Below, piece after piece: positions 50,798 through 60,161 of a stretch of 64,000 nt of DNA. The stretch is from Pseudogulbenkiania subflava DSM 22618 (GTDB taxonomy: Bacteria > Pseudomonadota > Gammaproteobacteria > Burkholderiales > Chromobacteriaceae): the NCBI RefSeq assembly GCF_900177275.1, contig NZ_FXAG01000001.1, forward strand, positions 62,001-126,000. Direction: 5' to 3'. The translations under genes and the position numbers were made by a program. The notes below the pieces were generated by a model. That model saw only the letters and a list, made by a program, of their open reading frames with translations, had not been told where the DNA came from and ran no database searches. Position 1 is the stretch's first letter. Each line of letters starts with the position of its first letter.

Positions 50798-52945
50798 ATG
50801 TCCGATCTGCTCACCGGTCTCAATCCCGAACAACTCTCCGCCGTCACCTGGCCCGCCAAGAGCGCGCTGGTGCTGGCCGGCGCCGGCAGCGGCAAGACGC
50901 GGGTGCTGACCACGCGCATCGCCTGGCTGATCCAGACCGGCCAGGTCAGCCCGGCCGGCGTGCTCGCCGTCACCTTCACCAACAAGGCGGCGCGCGAGAT
51001 GCAGACGCGCCTGGGCGCGATGATCCCGGTCAACGTCAAGAGCATGTGGATCGGCACCTTCCACGGCCTGTGCAACCGCTTCCTGCGCGCCCACTACCGC
51101 GACGCCGGCCTGCCCAGCACCTTCCAGATCCTCGACTCGGCCGACCAGCAGGCGGCGATCAAGCGCCTGCTGAAAAGCCTCGACGTCTCGGACGAAAAAT
51201 TCCCGCCGCGCGCAGTGCAGAACTTCATCAACGGCAACAAGGAATCCGGCGTGCGCGCCGACACGCTGTCGGCTCACGATGCCTACACCAAGAAGCTGAT
51301 CGAGCTCTACGCCGCCTACGACGCGCAGTGCCAGCGCGAGGGCGTGGTGGATTTCGCCGAGCTGCTGCTCAGAAGCTACGAGGTGCTGTCGCGCAACGCC
51401 GCGCTGGCCGAGCACTACAAGAGCCGCTTCCGCTTCATCCTGGTCGACGAGTTTCAGGATACCAACCGCCTGCAGTACGCCTGGCTCAAGCTGCTGGCCG
51501 GGCGCGACAACGCACTGTTCGCGGTGGGCGACGACGACCAGAGCATCTACGCCTTCCGCGGCGCCGAGGTCGGCAATATGCGCTCGCTGCTGGCCGATTT
51601 CGGCATCGACGGCCCGGTGCGGCTGGAGCAGAACTACCGCTCGGCCGGCAACATCCTGACCGCCGCCAACGCGCTGATCGAGAAGAACGACGGCCGGCTC
51701 GGCAAGAACCTGTGGACCGAGGCCGGCGAGGGCGAACCGATCCGCCTCTACGACGCCTATTCCGACGGCGACGAGGCCGAGTTCATCTGCGACGAGGTCA
51801 AGGCGCTCCAGCGCGACGGCTGGAACCTGGCCGACATCGCCGTGCTGTACCGCTCCAACGCGCAGAGCCGCGCGCTCGAGCACGCCTTGGTCAACGCCAA
51901 GCTGCCGTACCGCGTCTACGGCGGCCTGCGCTTCTTCGAACGCCAGGAGATCAAGCACGCGCTGGCCTATCTGCGACTGATCGCCAACCCGGACGACGAC
52001 AACGCGCTGCTGCGCGTGATCAACATCCCGGCGCGCGGCATCGGCGCACGTACCGTGGAAGGGCTCCAGGCCGCCAGCCGCGAGCAGGGCGTCAGCCTGT
52101 GGCAGGCCGCCTGCGCCTCCGGCAGCGGCCGCGCCGCCGCCAGCCTCGGCAAGTTCGTGCTCTTGATCGACCAGCTGCGCGCACGCTCGTCCAATCTGAA
52201 CCTGGCCGAGACCGTCAGCCTGCTGCTCGACGACTCCGGCCTCAAGGCGATGTACGAGGCCGACAAGAAGGAGAGCGAGGAACGCCTCGCCAACCTCGAT
52301 GAACTGATCAACGCCGCCGCCGGCTTCTTCCCGCAGGACCCGGAACAGGCGGTGGTGGAATTTCTCAGCGCCGCCAGCCTGGAAGCCGGCGAGCACCAGG
52401 CCGAAGCCGGTCAGGACGCGCTGCAGCTGATGACGGTGCACGCCGCCAAGGGGCTGGAATTCGACGCGGTGTTCGTGTCCGGGCTGGAGGAAGGGCTGTT
52501 CCCACACGAGAACAGCTTCAACGACCCAAAGGGCCTGGAAGAGGAGCGGCGCCTGATGTACGTCGCAGTGACGCGCGCGCGCAAGCGGCTCTACCTCAGC
52601 TCGGCGCAGAGCCGCATGCTGCACGGCCTGAGCCGCTACCCGATCCGCTCGCGCTTCGTCGACGAGGTGCCGGGCCAGCTGCTGCACGTGCTGTCTGCTA
52701 CAGTGAAACCGTTACCGGTCTCGCATAACACGCGTGCGCCCTGGCTGGACCAGCCGCCACCGAGCCGCCCTTCGGCCAACCTCAAGGGCTTCGCCATCGG
52801 CCAGTCGGTGACGCACGCCAAGTTCGGGCTGGGGGTGGTGATCGACGCCGAAGGCGGCGGCGACGACGTGCGGCTGCACATCAACTTCGCCGAACACGGC
52901 CTGAAATGGCTGGACCTGCGTTACGCCAAGCTCAGCGCGGCCTGA
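50798..52945 (+). CDS. uvrD: DNA helicase II UvrD
   Basis: 715 residues from the ATG at 50798. Superfamily 1A 3'-5' helicase for nucleotide excision and mismatch repair. Walker A LAGAGSGKTR (about 27-36), motif II DEFQDTN, motif III GDDDQSIYAFRGA, motif IV QNYRSAGNIL, motif V TVHAAKGLEFDAVFV, motif VI YVAVTRARKRLYL. The C-terminal Tudor-like domain (FAIGQSVTHAKFGLGVV) is typical of UvrD rather than Rep. An uptake-like word encodes part of the linker before that domain (52770-52782). Confidence 0.95.
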   Translation: MSDLLTGLNPEQLSAVTWPAKSALVLAGAGSGKTRVLTTRIAWLIQTGQVSPAGVLAVTFTNKAAREMQTRLGAMIPVNVKSMWIGTFHGLCNRFLRAHYRDAGLPSTFQILDSADQQAAIKRLLKSLDVSDEKFPPRAVQNFINGNKESGVRADTLSAHDAYTKKLIELYAAYDAQCQREGVVDFAELLLRSYEVLSRNAALAEHYKSRFRFILVDEFQDTNRLQYAWLKLLAGRDNALFAVGDDDQSIYAFRGAEVGNMRSLLADFGIDGPVRLEQNYRSAGNILTAANALIEKNDGRLGKNLWTEAGEGEPIRLYDAYSDGDEAEFICDEVKALQRDGWNLADIAVLYRSNAQSRALEHALVNAKLPYRVYGGLRFFERQEIKHALAYLRLIANPDDDNALLRVINIPARGIGARTVEGLQAASREQGVSLWQAACASGSGRAAASLGKFVLLIDQLRARSSNLNLAETVSLLLDDSGLKAMYEADKKESEERLANLDELINAAAGFFPQDPEQAVVEFLSAASLEAGEHQAEAGQDALQLMTVHAAKGLEFDAVFVSGLEEGLFPHENSFNDPKGLEEERRLMYVAVTRARKRLYLSSAQSRMLHGLSRYPIRSRFVDEVPGQLLHVLSATVKPLPVSHNTRAPWLDQPPPSRPSANLKGFAIGQSVTHAKFGLGVVIDAEGGGDDVRLHINFAEHGLKWLDLRYAKLSAA

Positions 52946-52979
52946 TGGCCGCTGTGCACCGTTGCCGGAAGATACCCCG

Positions 52980-54695
52980 ATGAGCGATCCCAAGCCGCAG
53001 TCCACCTCGTTCCACAGCATCGCCTCGGCGTACAAGGGCGCGCGCCCGGCCGAGCAGCCCATGGCCGATCCCTACGCCAAACGGCTGTTCCTGATCATCG
53101 ACAGCGTGCCGGAAATGCAGCGCGCACTGGCGATGACGCTGTCCTCGTTCGGCGCCGAGAAGGTCGAATACGCCAGCAAGGCGGGCGACGCGCTGGCCAA
53201 ACTCGCCAAGTACGAGTTCGACGTGGTGTTGTGCGACTACGACCTCGGCAACGGCTACGACGGCCTCTACCTGTTCGAAGAGGTCAAGGAACGCAACCTG
53301 ATCAAGCAGTCGTGCGTGTTCATGATCGTCACCGGCGAGCGCCGCGCCCAGCGCGTGATCTCGGCCGCCGAACAGGCGCCCGACGACTACCTGCTCAAGC
53401 CCTTCACCGGCGAGGTGCTGGCGCAGCGTCTGGAGCGCGCCATGCGCCGGCGCGAGGCGTTCCGCATCGTCGACGAGGCGGTGATGCGCCACGAATACCT
53501 CGCCGCCATCGATGCCTGCAGCCGCAAGATCGGCGAGAAGAGCGAGTTCGCGCTCGACTTCATGAAGCTCAAGGGCTCGCTGTCGCTCAAGATCGGCGAC
53601 TACGACACCGCGCGCACGCTCTACATGGACGTGCTGCGCATCAAGACCGTGCCGTGGGCCAAGCTCGGCCTGGCCAAGGCGCTGACCGGACAGAAGGCCT
53701 ACGACGAGGCGCGGCTCTTGTTCGAAGAGGTGCTACGCGAGAACGACCGGGTGATGGAAGCCTACGACTGGCTCGCCCGGCTGCACCAGACCAACCACGA
53801 ACTGGACAAGGCGCAGCAGATGCTGGCCAGCGCCACGCGGCTGTCGCCGGTGGTGATCCGGCGCCAGAAAGAACTCGCCCAGGTGGCGCTGAAGAACCAC
53901 GACCTCGCCACCGCCGAGGCCGCCAGCCGCGAGACGCTGGAAATCGCCAAGTACACCTGGCACCGCCACCCCACCCACTACGCCATGCTGGCGCGCGTCC
54001 AGATGGCGCAGGGCGAGCACGGCGCCGCCGCGCGCACCGTCGCCAGCCTGCGCCGCGACTACCGCTACAACGAAGTGGGCGAATGGATGGCGGACGTCTG
54101 CGACAGCCAGCTGCAGCTCAAGAGCGGCAACCGCCAGCGCGCCGCCCAGCTGCTGAGCGAGGCACAGGAGCGCTTCGCCACGCTCGGCGCCGGGCTGCCG
54201 CCCGAGGCACAGATGGAGTTCGCCCGCGCCTGCTATGCCCAGGGACGGCAGGACGCCGGCGACGCCGCGATGCAGGCGCTGGTGCGCAACCACCACGACG
54301 ACGAGACCCTGCTGGGCCAGATCGGCGACCTGTTCGAGGACGTCGGCCGACGGGAGGCCGGCCACCAGCTCATCGCCAGCAACGTGCAGTCGGTGATCGA
54401 ACTCAACAACGAGGCGGTGCGCGCCGCCCAGGCCGGCCAGTTCGAGCAGGCCATCGAGCGCTTCGCCAAGGCGCACGAAGACATGCCGGGCAACCTGCAG
54501 GTGATGCTCAACCTGGTCAACGCCACGCTGGCCTACGTGCACCGCCACGGCTGGCACGAAAGCCACATGCGCCGTGCCCACGAGCTGTTGAAGAAGGCGC
54601 GCGAGCTGGCCCCGGCCAACAACAAGTTCCAGAAGCTGCTGCAGGCCTGGCGCATCCTGGTGGAGAAGCTGGGCAAGCCGCAGTGGGTGCTGTGA
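52980..54695 (+). CDS. Response-regulator receiver protein with TPR repeats
   Basis: 571 residues from the ATG at 52980. Receiver domain at about 35-160 (RLFLIIDSVPEMQRALAM, phospho-acceptor Asp in VVLCDYDLG, switch Thr in MIVTGE, Lys in LLKPF). The rest is helical TPR-type repeats (about 175-560, for example ALDFMKLKGSLSLKIGDYDT, YDEARLLFEEVL). No DNA-binding or enzymatic domain, so it signals by protein contact, possibly in chemotaxis or a kinase pathway. No kinase gene is adjacent. 34 bases after uvrD. Confidence 0.9.
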   Translation: MSDPKPQSTSFHSIASAYKGARPAEQPMADPYAKRLFLIIDSVPEMQRALAMTLSSFGAEKVEYASKAGDALAKLAKYEFDVVLCDYDLGNGYDGLYLFEEVKERNLIKQSCVFMIVTGERRAQRVISAAEQAPDDYLLKPFTGEVLAQRLERAMRRREAFRIVDEAVMRHEYLAAIDACSRKIGEKSEFALDFMKLKGSLSLKIGDYDTARTLYMDVLRIKTVPWAKLGLAKALTGQKAYDEARLLFEEVLRENDRVMEAYDWLARLHQTNHELDKAQQMLASATRLSPVVIRRQKELAQVALKNHDLATAEAASRETLEIAKYTWHRHPTHYAMLARVQMAQGEHGAAARTVASLRRDYRYNEVGEWMADVCDSQLQLKSGNRQRAAQLLSEAQERFATLGAGLPPEAQMEFARACYAQGRQDAGDAAMQALVRNHHDDETLLGQIGDLFEDVGRREAGHQLIASNVQSVIELNNEAVRAAQAGQFEQAIERFAKAHEDMPGNLQVMLNLVNATLAYVHRHGWHESHMRRAHELLKKARELAPANNKFQKLLQAWRILVEKLGKPQWVL

Positions 54696-54773
54696 CCCCG
54701 GTGCGTGCCGCCCGCTAGCGGCGCGACGCGGTGGCGACGGAAACCCGGCCACCGCCCCCACAAGGGACGAATC

Positions 54774-56123
54774 ATGTCCGCTACCGCCCTGCCGGCCGCC
54801 CAGGCCGAATGGCTGCGCGCCGAAGGCGTGTGCGAGGTCGAACTGGTGTTCGCCGACCTCACCGGCTTCCCGCGCGGCAAGACCCTGCCCGCCCCCGCCT
54901 TCGCCCACGGCCAGGAAGTCCGCATTCCCCGCGCCGTGGCGGTGCAGGCCTGCACCGGCGCCTATCCCGACTACCGCTTCTACGGCGAACAGGACCCGGA
55001 CGTTGCGCTGCGCCCGGATCTGGCCACACTGCGCCGTGCCCCGTGGAGCGACACACCGCGCGCCGTGGTGATCTGCGACAACGTCGACCACGGAGGAGCC
55101 TTGTCGCCGCTGGCGCCACGCAGCGCGCTGCGGCACGTGCTGGCCGACTACGCCGCGCGCGGCCTCACCCCGGTGGTGGCGCCGGAGCTGGAGTTCTACC
55201 TGTTCGCCGCGCACGACGGCGACGCCGCCCCGTTCCAGTCACCGCCGCTGCGCGGCGGGCGGCGCGAGGCCGGCGGCGACGCCTTCAGCCTGTCGGCACG
55301 CAACGACCTCGCGCCGTTCTTCGACGAGGTCTATCGCGGCTGCGAGCGGCTCGGCATCGCCACCGACACCTTCCTGCACGAGATGGGACCGAGCCAGTTC
55401 GAGATCAACCTGCGCCACGGCGACGCGCTGCGCCTGGCCGACCAGATGTTCTTGTTCAAGTACCTGCTGAAGGAAACCGCGCACCGCCACGACCTGTCGG
55501 CGGTGTGCATGGCCAAGCCGCTGGCGGGCGAGCCGGGCAGCTCGATGCATCTGCACCAGAGCCTGGTCGACAAGCACGGCCACAACCTGTTCGGTCGCGC
55601 CGACGGCGGCAACAGCGCGTTGCTGCTGCACTTCATCGCCGGCCTGCAGCGTTACCTGCCGGCACTGCTGCCGCTGTTCTGCCCCAACCCCAACTCCTAC
55701 CGCCGCTTCGTCAAGGGACTGGCCGCCCCCGTCAACCTGGCCTGGGGCGAGGACAATCGCTCGGTCGGGCTGCGCGTGCCGCGCTGCGGCGCGGAGGCGC
55801 GCCGTGTCGAGAACCGCCTGCCCGGCGCCGACGCCAACCCCTACCTGGCGCTGGCGACCAGCCTGGGCGCCGGGTTGTTGGGCATCGCCGAGCACCTGAC
55901 GCCGGATTCGCCGGTGAGCGGCAACGTGTTCAGGCAGGGCGAAGCCAGCCTGCCCGCCACACTCGACGCCGCGCTCGCCGCCATGCGCGCTTCGCCCTGC
56001 GCGGAGCAGCTGTTCGGCAGCGAGTTCGTGCAGGCCTACCTGGCGGTGAAGGAGCTGGAACTGCTCGACTTCCAGCACCAGATCACGCCGTGGGAGCGGC
56101 GCCACCTCGGGCTGCTGGCCTGA
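54774..56123 (+). CDS. Glutamine-synthetase family ligase (PuuA-like)
   Basis: 449 residues from the ATG at 54774. Beta-grasp N-terminal domain (VELVFADLTGFPRGK) and catalytic domain with PELEFYLF, MGPSQFEINL, GEPGSSMHLHQSL, PNSYRRFVKG and NRSVGLRVP. The adenylylation-site region of housekeeping GlnA (NLYDLPPEE-like) is absent, so it is more likely a gamma-glutamyl-amine ligase such as gamma-glutamylputrescine synthetase. No puuBCD genes are nearby, so the amine substrate is uncertain. Confidence 0.88.
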   Translation: MSATALPAAQAEWLRAEGVCEVELVFADLTGFPRGKTLPAPAFAHGQEVRIPRAVAVQACTGAYPDYRFYGEQDPDVALRPDLATLRRAPWSDTPRAVVICDNVDHGGALSPLAPRSALRHVLADYAARGLTPVVAPELEFYLFAAHDGDAAPFQSPPLRGGRREAGGDAFSLSARNDLAPFFDEVYRGCERLGIATDTFLHEMGPSQFEINLRHGDALRLADQMFLFKYLLKETAHRHDLSAVCMAKPLAGEPGSSMHLHQSLVDKHGHNLFGRADGGNSALLLHFIAGLQRYLPALLPLFCPNPNSYRRFVKGLAAPVNLAWGEDNRSVGLRVPRCGAEARRVENRLPGADANPYLALATSLGAGLLGIAEHLTPDSPVSGNVFRQGEASLPATLDAALAAMRASPCAEQLFGSEFVQAYLAVKELELLDFQHQITPWERRHLGLLA

Positions 56124-56301
56124 GAACCTGTTCCCGATCTTGCTGCGCATCCCCTGATCGGGGCTCATGGGCACTGCGTGCCAATCTATCGCTGAGACAA
56201 TCTCTGCGATCAGAAATCCTCATGTACTCCAGTCCATTCCGGTTCCTGCGCTGCTCTTCACCCCGCTGAGGGCTGCTCGCGACAGACCGTGAACAGGTTC
56301 T
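56123..56301 (+). mobile_element. Miniature element with AGAACCTGTTC ends
   Basis: 179 bases with perfect 11-base inverted ends, AGAACCTGTTC (56123-56133) and GAACAGGTTCT (56291-56301). The left end overlaps the last base of the preceding stop codon. Inside are a stem module (about 56175-56215) and the family B words ATCCTCATGTACTCC and CATTCCGGTTCCTG. It contains no protein gene. Confidence 0.8.
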
Positions 56302-56345
56302 GAGCCGTACTGCGGCGGCCCCTACCTTTGATCGCGCATCCTCCG

Positions 56346-56381
56346 GAAACGACACGGCCCCGCCGAAGCGGGGCCGTGTCG
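56346..56381 (-). terminator. Terminator after the small membrane-anchored gene
   Basis: ACGACACGGCCCCGC-TTCG-GCGGGGCCGTGTCGT, a 15-base-pair stem followed on the minus strand by TTCC; the U tract is short. It lies 20 bases past the gene's stop. Confidence 0.75.
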
Positions 56382-56400
56382 TGTCGGACCGTGAAAAGGC

Positions 56401-56715
56401 TCAGCTGCGCGACAGGCGCAGCCTTTCGGCCAGGCGCTCGATCGCTTCGTCGCGGCTGAGCGGCGACGTGGCGCGCTGCTGCTCGGCCAGCACCCAGGTT
56501 TCCAGTTGGCTACGGTCGCCGTGCGCGGCGCGCAGCAGGATGCCGTAGTCGCGCCCGGTCATCTGCGACGGCGGATCGATCGCGCGAGTCTGGGTATGAC
56601 GCGCGTAGGACGGCCCCTCGTCCGGCACGCGCCGTACCGGCGGACGGCGTGAACGGGCCACCCAGGCGATCAGGGCCAGCAGCACGACCGCCATTATCGA
56701 CAGAAATTGGGCCAT
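56401..56715 (-). CDS. Small membrane-anchored protein, function unknown
   Basis: 104 residues from the ATG at 56715; a GGAG about ten bases upstream supports this start. One N-terminal hydrophobic helix (FLSIMAVVLLALIAWVA) is followed by a basic stretch and a soluble, helical C-terminal domain (GRDYGILLRAAHGDRSQLET, then SRDEAIERLAERLRLSR). I do not recognise the family. Same strand as tlyA, 81 bases downstream of it. Confidence 0.65.
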   Translation of the reverse strand: MAQFLSIMAVVLLALIAWVARSRRPPVRRVPDEGPSYARHTQTRAIDPPSQMTGRDYGILLRAAHGDRSQLETWVLAEQQRATSPLSRDEAIERLAERLRLSRS

Positions 56716-56796
56716 CAGTCGGCGTCTCCTTTCGAACAATCGTTTGCCATTATGCCATAAGCTTAAAGCAGGCGCGAATCGGTGCCGCAGCGAGGT

Positions 56797-57570
56797 TCAG
56801 CGCGCTACATGGCGCGGCCGGCGCGCGAAGATGAAGAACTCGCGGTTGCCGTCGCCGCCCTTGATCGGGCTGTCGAACCACTTCAGCACCTCGAAGCCGA
56901 GCTGTTCTACCAGCGTGGTGATGGTCTGACGCACCCCGTCGTACAGCCCTTCGTCCTTGACGATGCCACCGCGGCCGATGCCGGAGCGCCCCACTTCGAA
57001 CTGCGGCTTGACCAGCGACAGCAGGTAGCCACCGGGGCCGATCAGGGGCAGCGCCGAGGGCAGCACCAGGGTCAGCGAGATGAACGACACGTCGCACACC
57101 ATCAGCTCGAACGGCACCCCCTGGTTGGCCACCAACAGCGCGGCGTGGTCCAGGGCACGGGCGTTGACGCCCTCGAAGAAGGTGACGCGCGGGTCTTCGG
57201 CCAACCTGGCGGCGAGCTGGCCGTGCCCCACGTCCACCCCCACCACGCGGCTCGCCCCGGACTGCAACAGACAGTCGGTGAAGCCGCCGGTGGACTGGCC
57301 GACGTCGAGCGCGCTCATGCCGCTCACGTCGAGCCCGGCTGCCGCCAGCGCACCCTGCATCTTGAGGCCGCCGCGCGAGACGAAACGGTCGGCCTCGTCC
57401 GGCGTCACCAGCAAGCGCGCCGTGGGTGCGAGCTTCAGGCTCGGCTTGGCGACGACGACGCAGCGTCCGTCGTCGTCGACGCTCACCCGCCCGGCCGCGA
57501 TCAGGTTCTGGGCAGCGGTGCGCGAGGCGGCAAGGCCCTGTTCCACCAGGAGAAGGTCGGCTCGAATCAT
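56797..57570 (-). CDS. tlyA: TlyA-family rRNA 2'-O-methyltransferase / putative hemolysin
   Basis: 257 residues. N-terminal S4 RNA-binding domain (RADLLLVEQGLAASRTAAQN) and a RrmJ-type methyltransferase domain: VSRGGLKMQGAL, SAM motif ALDVGQSTGGFTDCLLQSGA, then VCDVSFISLTLVLP and LVKPQFEVG with the catalytic lysine. Actinobacterial TlyA methylates 16S and 23S rRNA; the proteobacterial form is often labelled hemolysin. An uptake-like word lies inside at 57195-57207. Confidence 0.9.
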   Translation of the reverse strand: MIRADLLLVEQGLAASRTAAQNLIAAGRVSVDDDGRCVVVAKPSLKLAPTARLLVTPDEADRFVSRGGLKMQGALAAAGLDVSGMSALDVGQSTGGFTDCLLQSGASRVVGVDVGHGQLAARLAEDPRVTFFEGVNARALDHAALLVANQGVPFELMVCDVSFISLTLVLPSALPLIGPGGYLLSLVKPQFEVGRSGIGRGGIVKDEGLYDGVRQTITTLVEQLGFEVLKWFDSPIKGGDGNREFFIFARRPRHVAR

Positions 57571-57785
57571 GATGTGCTTATGGACGCTGAAAAAAAGAGC
57601 ACAGGGTGGCGTCGCTGCCGCCTGCTGTCAAGCCGCCGGATTCCGGCCGATATTACCGCCTGCGACGTTGCGCTTCCTTGCGCCCGCTCAAACAAATCGC
57701 CCGCCGTTCGCCCGGACTGAGGGTTGGCTGGGCGACGGCTTGGTGCGATCATCCTTGGCATAAACGACAACAAGGGAGCACCGCC

Positions 57786-58415
57786 ATGGACACTCACCAA
57801 CTCGAGCCGGCAGAAGTGCGCGTGCTGGGCGCGCTGATCGAAAAGCAGGCGCTCACCCCGGACGCCTACCCGATGACGCTCAACGGACTGTTGACCGCCT
57901 GCAATCAGCTGACCAGCCGCGAACCGGTGATGCAGTTGTCCGAGGCCGAACTGAGCCAGGCTCTGGCGAGTCTGATGGAGCAAAAGCTGGTCGGGGAGCG
58001 GCTGCCCGCCGGCAGCCGCGTCGCCAAGTACGAGCACCGCCTGCCCTACGCCTGGAACATCGACGGCGCCCGCGTGGCGGCGCTGTGCGTGCTGCTGTTG
58101 CGCGGCCCGCAGACCTCGGCCGAGATCCGCAGCAAGGCCGGCCGCATCTACGCCTTCTCCGGCGTCGACGAAGTCGACACCGCGCTGGCGACGCTGGCCG
58201 ACAAGTACCCGCCGCTGGTGGTCAAGCTGGAGCGCCAGCCGGGCGAGCGCGAGGCACGCTGGGCGCACCTGTTGAGCGGCGAGCCGGAACTCGTCCCGGC
58301 CGGGACCGCGGCGCCGATCGAGGTCGGCCTGGCCGGCCGTGTCGCGGCGCTGGAAGCCGAAGTGGCGGCGCTGAAAACGCGGCTGGCCGAACTGCTGGAT
58401 CTGCTCGGCGGTTGA
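57786..58415 (+). CDS. yceH: YceH family (DUF480) protein
   Basis: 209 residues from the ATG at 57786 (GGGAG site). Two winged-helix units characteristic of DUF480/YceH: EVRVLGALIEKQALTPDAYP then MTLNGLLTACNQLTSREPVM, and a second beginning VAALCVLLLRGPQTSAEIRS. A C-terminal coiled coil (VAALEAEVAALKTRLAELLD) ends the protein. Its function is not established. Divergent from tlyA across a 215-base gap in which I recognise no other feature. Confidence 0.92.
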   Translation: MDTHQLEPAEVRVLGALIEKQALTPDAYPMTLNGLLTACNQLTSREPVMQLSEAELSQALASLMEQKLVGERLPAGSRVAKYEHRLPYAWNIDGARVAALCVLLLRGPQTSAEIRSKAGRIYAFSGVDEVDTALATLADKYPPLVVKLERQPGEREARWAHLLSGEPELVPAGTAAPIEVGLAGRVAALEAEVAALKTRLAELLDLLGG

Positions 58416-58476
58416 ACCCGGGGGAGCGAGCGTGGTCTACTCCCTTCCCCGCAGCAACTTCCCTTTCGGAGAGCAC

Positions 58477-59004
58477 ATGAAAAAGACCACCCTCCTCCTT
58501 GGCCTCGTGGCCATCAGCGGGCTGGCACAGGCCGGCAACCTGTCGCTCGGCGCCGGCGACGACTTCGTGACGCTGTCGCGCACGCCGAACGGCCTCGGCC
58601 TCGGCTTCACCGCCGACTACCTGAACAACAAGCACGGCGACGACAGTGCCAGCGTCGGTCTGGAGTTCGCCGTTCCGGCCGGCCCGCTGACCGTCGCCGC
58701 CGGTGCCAAGGCGATCTACGTCGATGCCGACGGCTACGGCTCCGCCGCGGCGCTCGGCGGCCGCGCTGCGCTCGATCTCGGCTCCAACTTCAGCCTGTTC
58801 GGCCAGGGCTATTTCGCCCCGTCCGGCGCCTCCAGCGGCAGCATCCGCGAGGTCAACGACGTCAACGCCGGCGTGCGCTGGAACCCGGTGCCGCTGTTCA
58901 CCGTGGAAGCCGGCTACCGCTACTTCGACGTCAAGCGCGAAGACTCGCAGCGCAACCGCACCCTGGCCGACGGCCCCTATGTCGGCGTCGGGCTGCAGTT
59001 CTGA
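58477..59004 (+). CDS. YfaZ-like outer-membrane protein
   Basis: 175 residues from the ATG at 58477 (CGGAGAG site). Signal peptide KKTTLLLGLVAISGLAQA, then beta-strands alternating polar and hydrophobic residues, ending with the terminal phenylalanine typical of outer-membrane barrels (GPYVGVGLQF). The sequence VGLEFAVPAGPLTVAAGAKA and GYFAPSG resemble the YfaZ family. Small eight-stranded barrel; ligand or role unknown. Shares a bidirectional terminator with the next, convergent gene. Confidence 0.8.
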   Translation: MKKTTLLLGLVAISGLAQAGNLSLGAGDDFVTLSRTPNGLGLGFTADYLNNKHGDDSASVGLEFAVPAGPLTVAAGAKAIYVDADGYGSAAALGGRAALDLGSNFSLFGQGYFAPSGASSGSIREVNDVNAGVRWNPVPLFTVEAGYRYFDVKREDSQRNRTLADGPYVGVGLQF

Positions 59005-59027
59005 GCGCAGACCACTCCGTCAGCATG

Positions 59028-59056
59028 AAAAACGCCCCGGCAAGCCGGGGCGTTTT
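59028..59056. terminator. Bidirectional terminator between two outer-membrane protein genes
   Basis: AAAAACGCCCCGG-CAAG-CCGGGGCGTTTT: a G+C-rich stem with A and T tails on both sides, positioned between convergent stop codons at 59004 and 59074. Confidence 0.93.
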
Positions 59057-59073
59057 GCTGTCCGTCCGTGGTC

Positions 59074-59889
59074 TCAGAAACCCAGCGACAGGTTCAGGCC
59101 GAATTCCTTGGTGGTGTTGTTGGGCTCGTAGTTCTCGTAGATCAGGCCGCCATTGAGGGTATAGATGCTCTCGCTCTTCTTGATGTCCCAGTAACGGAAG
59201 AACGGCGTCACCGACAAGGTGCTGCGCGCGCCGAGATTGATCGGGCGGCTGAAGCTCATCGCCAGTTCGAAGCCGTGCCCCTTGTTCTGATCGTTCTGCA
59301 GCTCTCCGCTCGACAGGTAGCTATGCTGCTTGCCCTGCAGCAGGTAGTTGTAGGCCACGCGCGGCGTCGCCTGCCAGTAGGAGGTGCCGAGGAAGAACGA
59401 CGACTCGAACGCCAGGGTGGCGTACCAGTACTCCGATTCGCGCTTGTAGCCGCCAGGCCCGCCCTGGTCCAGACGATCGGTCAGGTTGCGGTAGCCGAGG
59501 CCGAGCGACGAGATCACCGGGTGGTCTTCCCACGGCGACGTGTATTCGTAGGCGCCGTGCAGTTCGTAGACGTAGCGGTCGAGCCCATTGATACGCAGCG
59601 AACCGTAGCCCGGACCGCCGTTATAGTCGCCGGTATAGTCCGATTCGCCCTGAGCGTAGCGGCCCTTGAACTTGACGGCGTGATTGTCGGCCAGAAAGAA
59701 GCGGGCAGAACCGTTGAGGCCGGCCATCCAGGCTTCTTCCTGCATGAACTTGGCTCCGCCGACCTCCTCCTCGTACTTCTCGTGGTAGAGCTCGGTGCCG
59801 AGGGTGAAATCCGGTTGCGGGGCGGCAAAGGCGAAGCTGGCCGGGACCAGGGCCAGGACGGCCACTAGGGTGAAAAGCGGTTTGGACAT
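59074..59889 (-). CDS. Outer-membrane beta-barrel protein, function unknown
   Basis: 271 residues from the ATG at 59889. Signal peptide LFTLVAVLALVPASFAFAA. The mature protein consists of aromatic-rich amphipathic strands (ELYHEKYEEEVGGAKFMQEE, LGYRNLTDRL, VTPFFRYWDIKKSES) and ends NLSLGF with the barrel-signature terminal Phe. About 250 mature residues suggest a 10-12-stranded barrel. I do not recognise a named family. Confidence 0.8.
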   Translation of the reverse strand: MSKPLFTLVAVLALVPASFAFAAPQPDFTLGTELYHEKYEEEVGGAKFMQEEAWMAGLNGSARFFLADNHAVKFKGRYAQGESDYTGDYNGGPGYGSLRINGLDRYVYELHGAYEYTSPWEDHPVISSLGLGYRNLTDRLDQGGPGGYKRESEYWYATLAFESSFFLGTSYWQATPRVAYNYLLQGKQHSYLSSGELQNDQNKGHGFELAMSFSRPINLGARSTLSVTPFFRYWDIKKSESIYTLNGGLIYENYEPNNTTKEFGLNLSLGF

Positions 59890-60038
59890 GGCGTGCGATG
59901 ACGTTGCGTTAAAACGCGTCATTATGCCTTTTGGGTAAAATTTAATCCATCCCGCTGACGCCAGCTCGACAACGACAACGCCCCGGGATCGGCCAGGGCG
60001 TTCGATTTGATGATATCTACTCCTTAGTCACCTTCTCG

Positions 60039-60161
60039 GAGCTTGTGAAAGAAATCGTCGCGAGCGCCATGAGGCTGGTTCGAGAAGCACAGCCGTACAA
60101 ATGGTACGGCGAGCATCGCAGGGCCGGGATCAGGGCGCGCAGCAGATTTATTCACAAGCTC
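60039..60161 (-). mobile_element. Correia-like element, family D copy 3 (intact)
   Basis: 123 bases between perfect 11-base inverted ends GAGCTTGTGAA (60039-60049) and TTCACAAGCTC (60151-60161). Core CAGCCGTACAAATGGTACGG at 60080-60099. This uninterrupted copy shows the ancestral junction GATTTATTCACAAGC that is split in copy 2. Its right end touches the prolyl oligopeptidase stop codon at 60162. Confidence 0.85.
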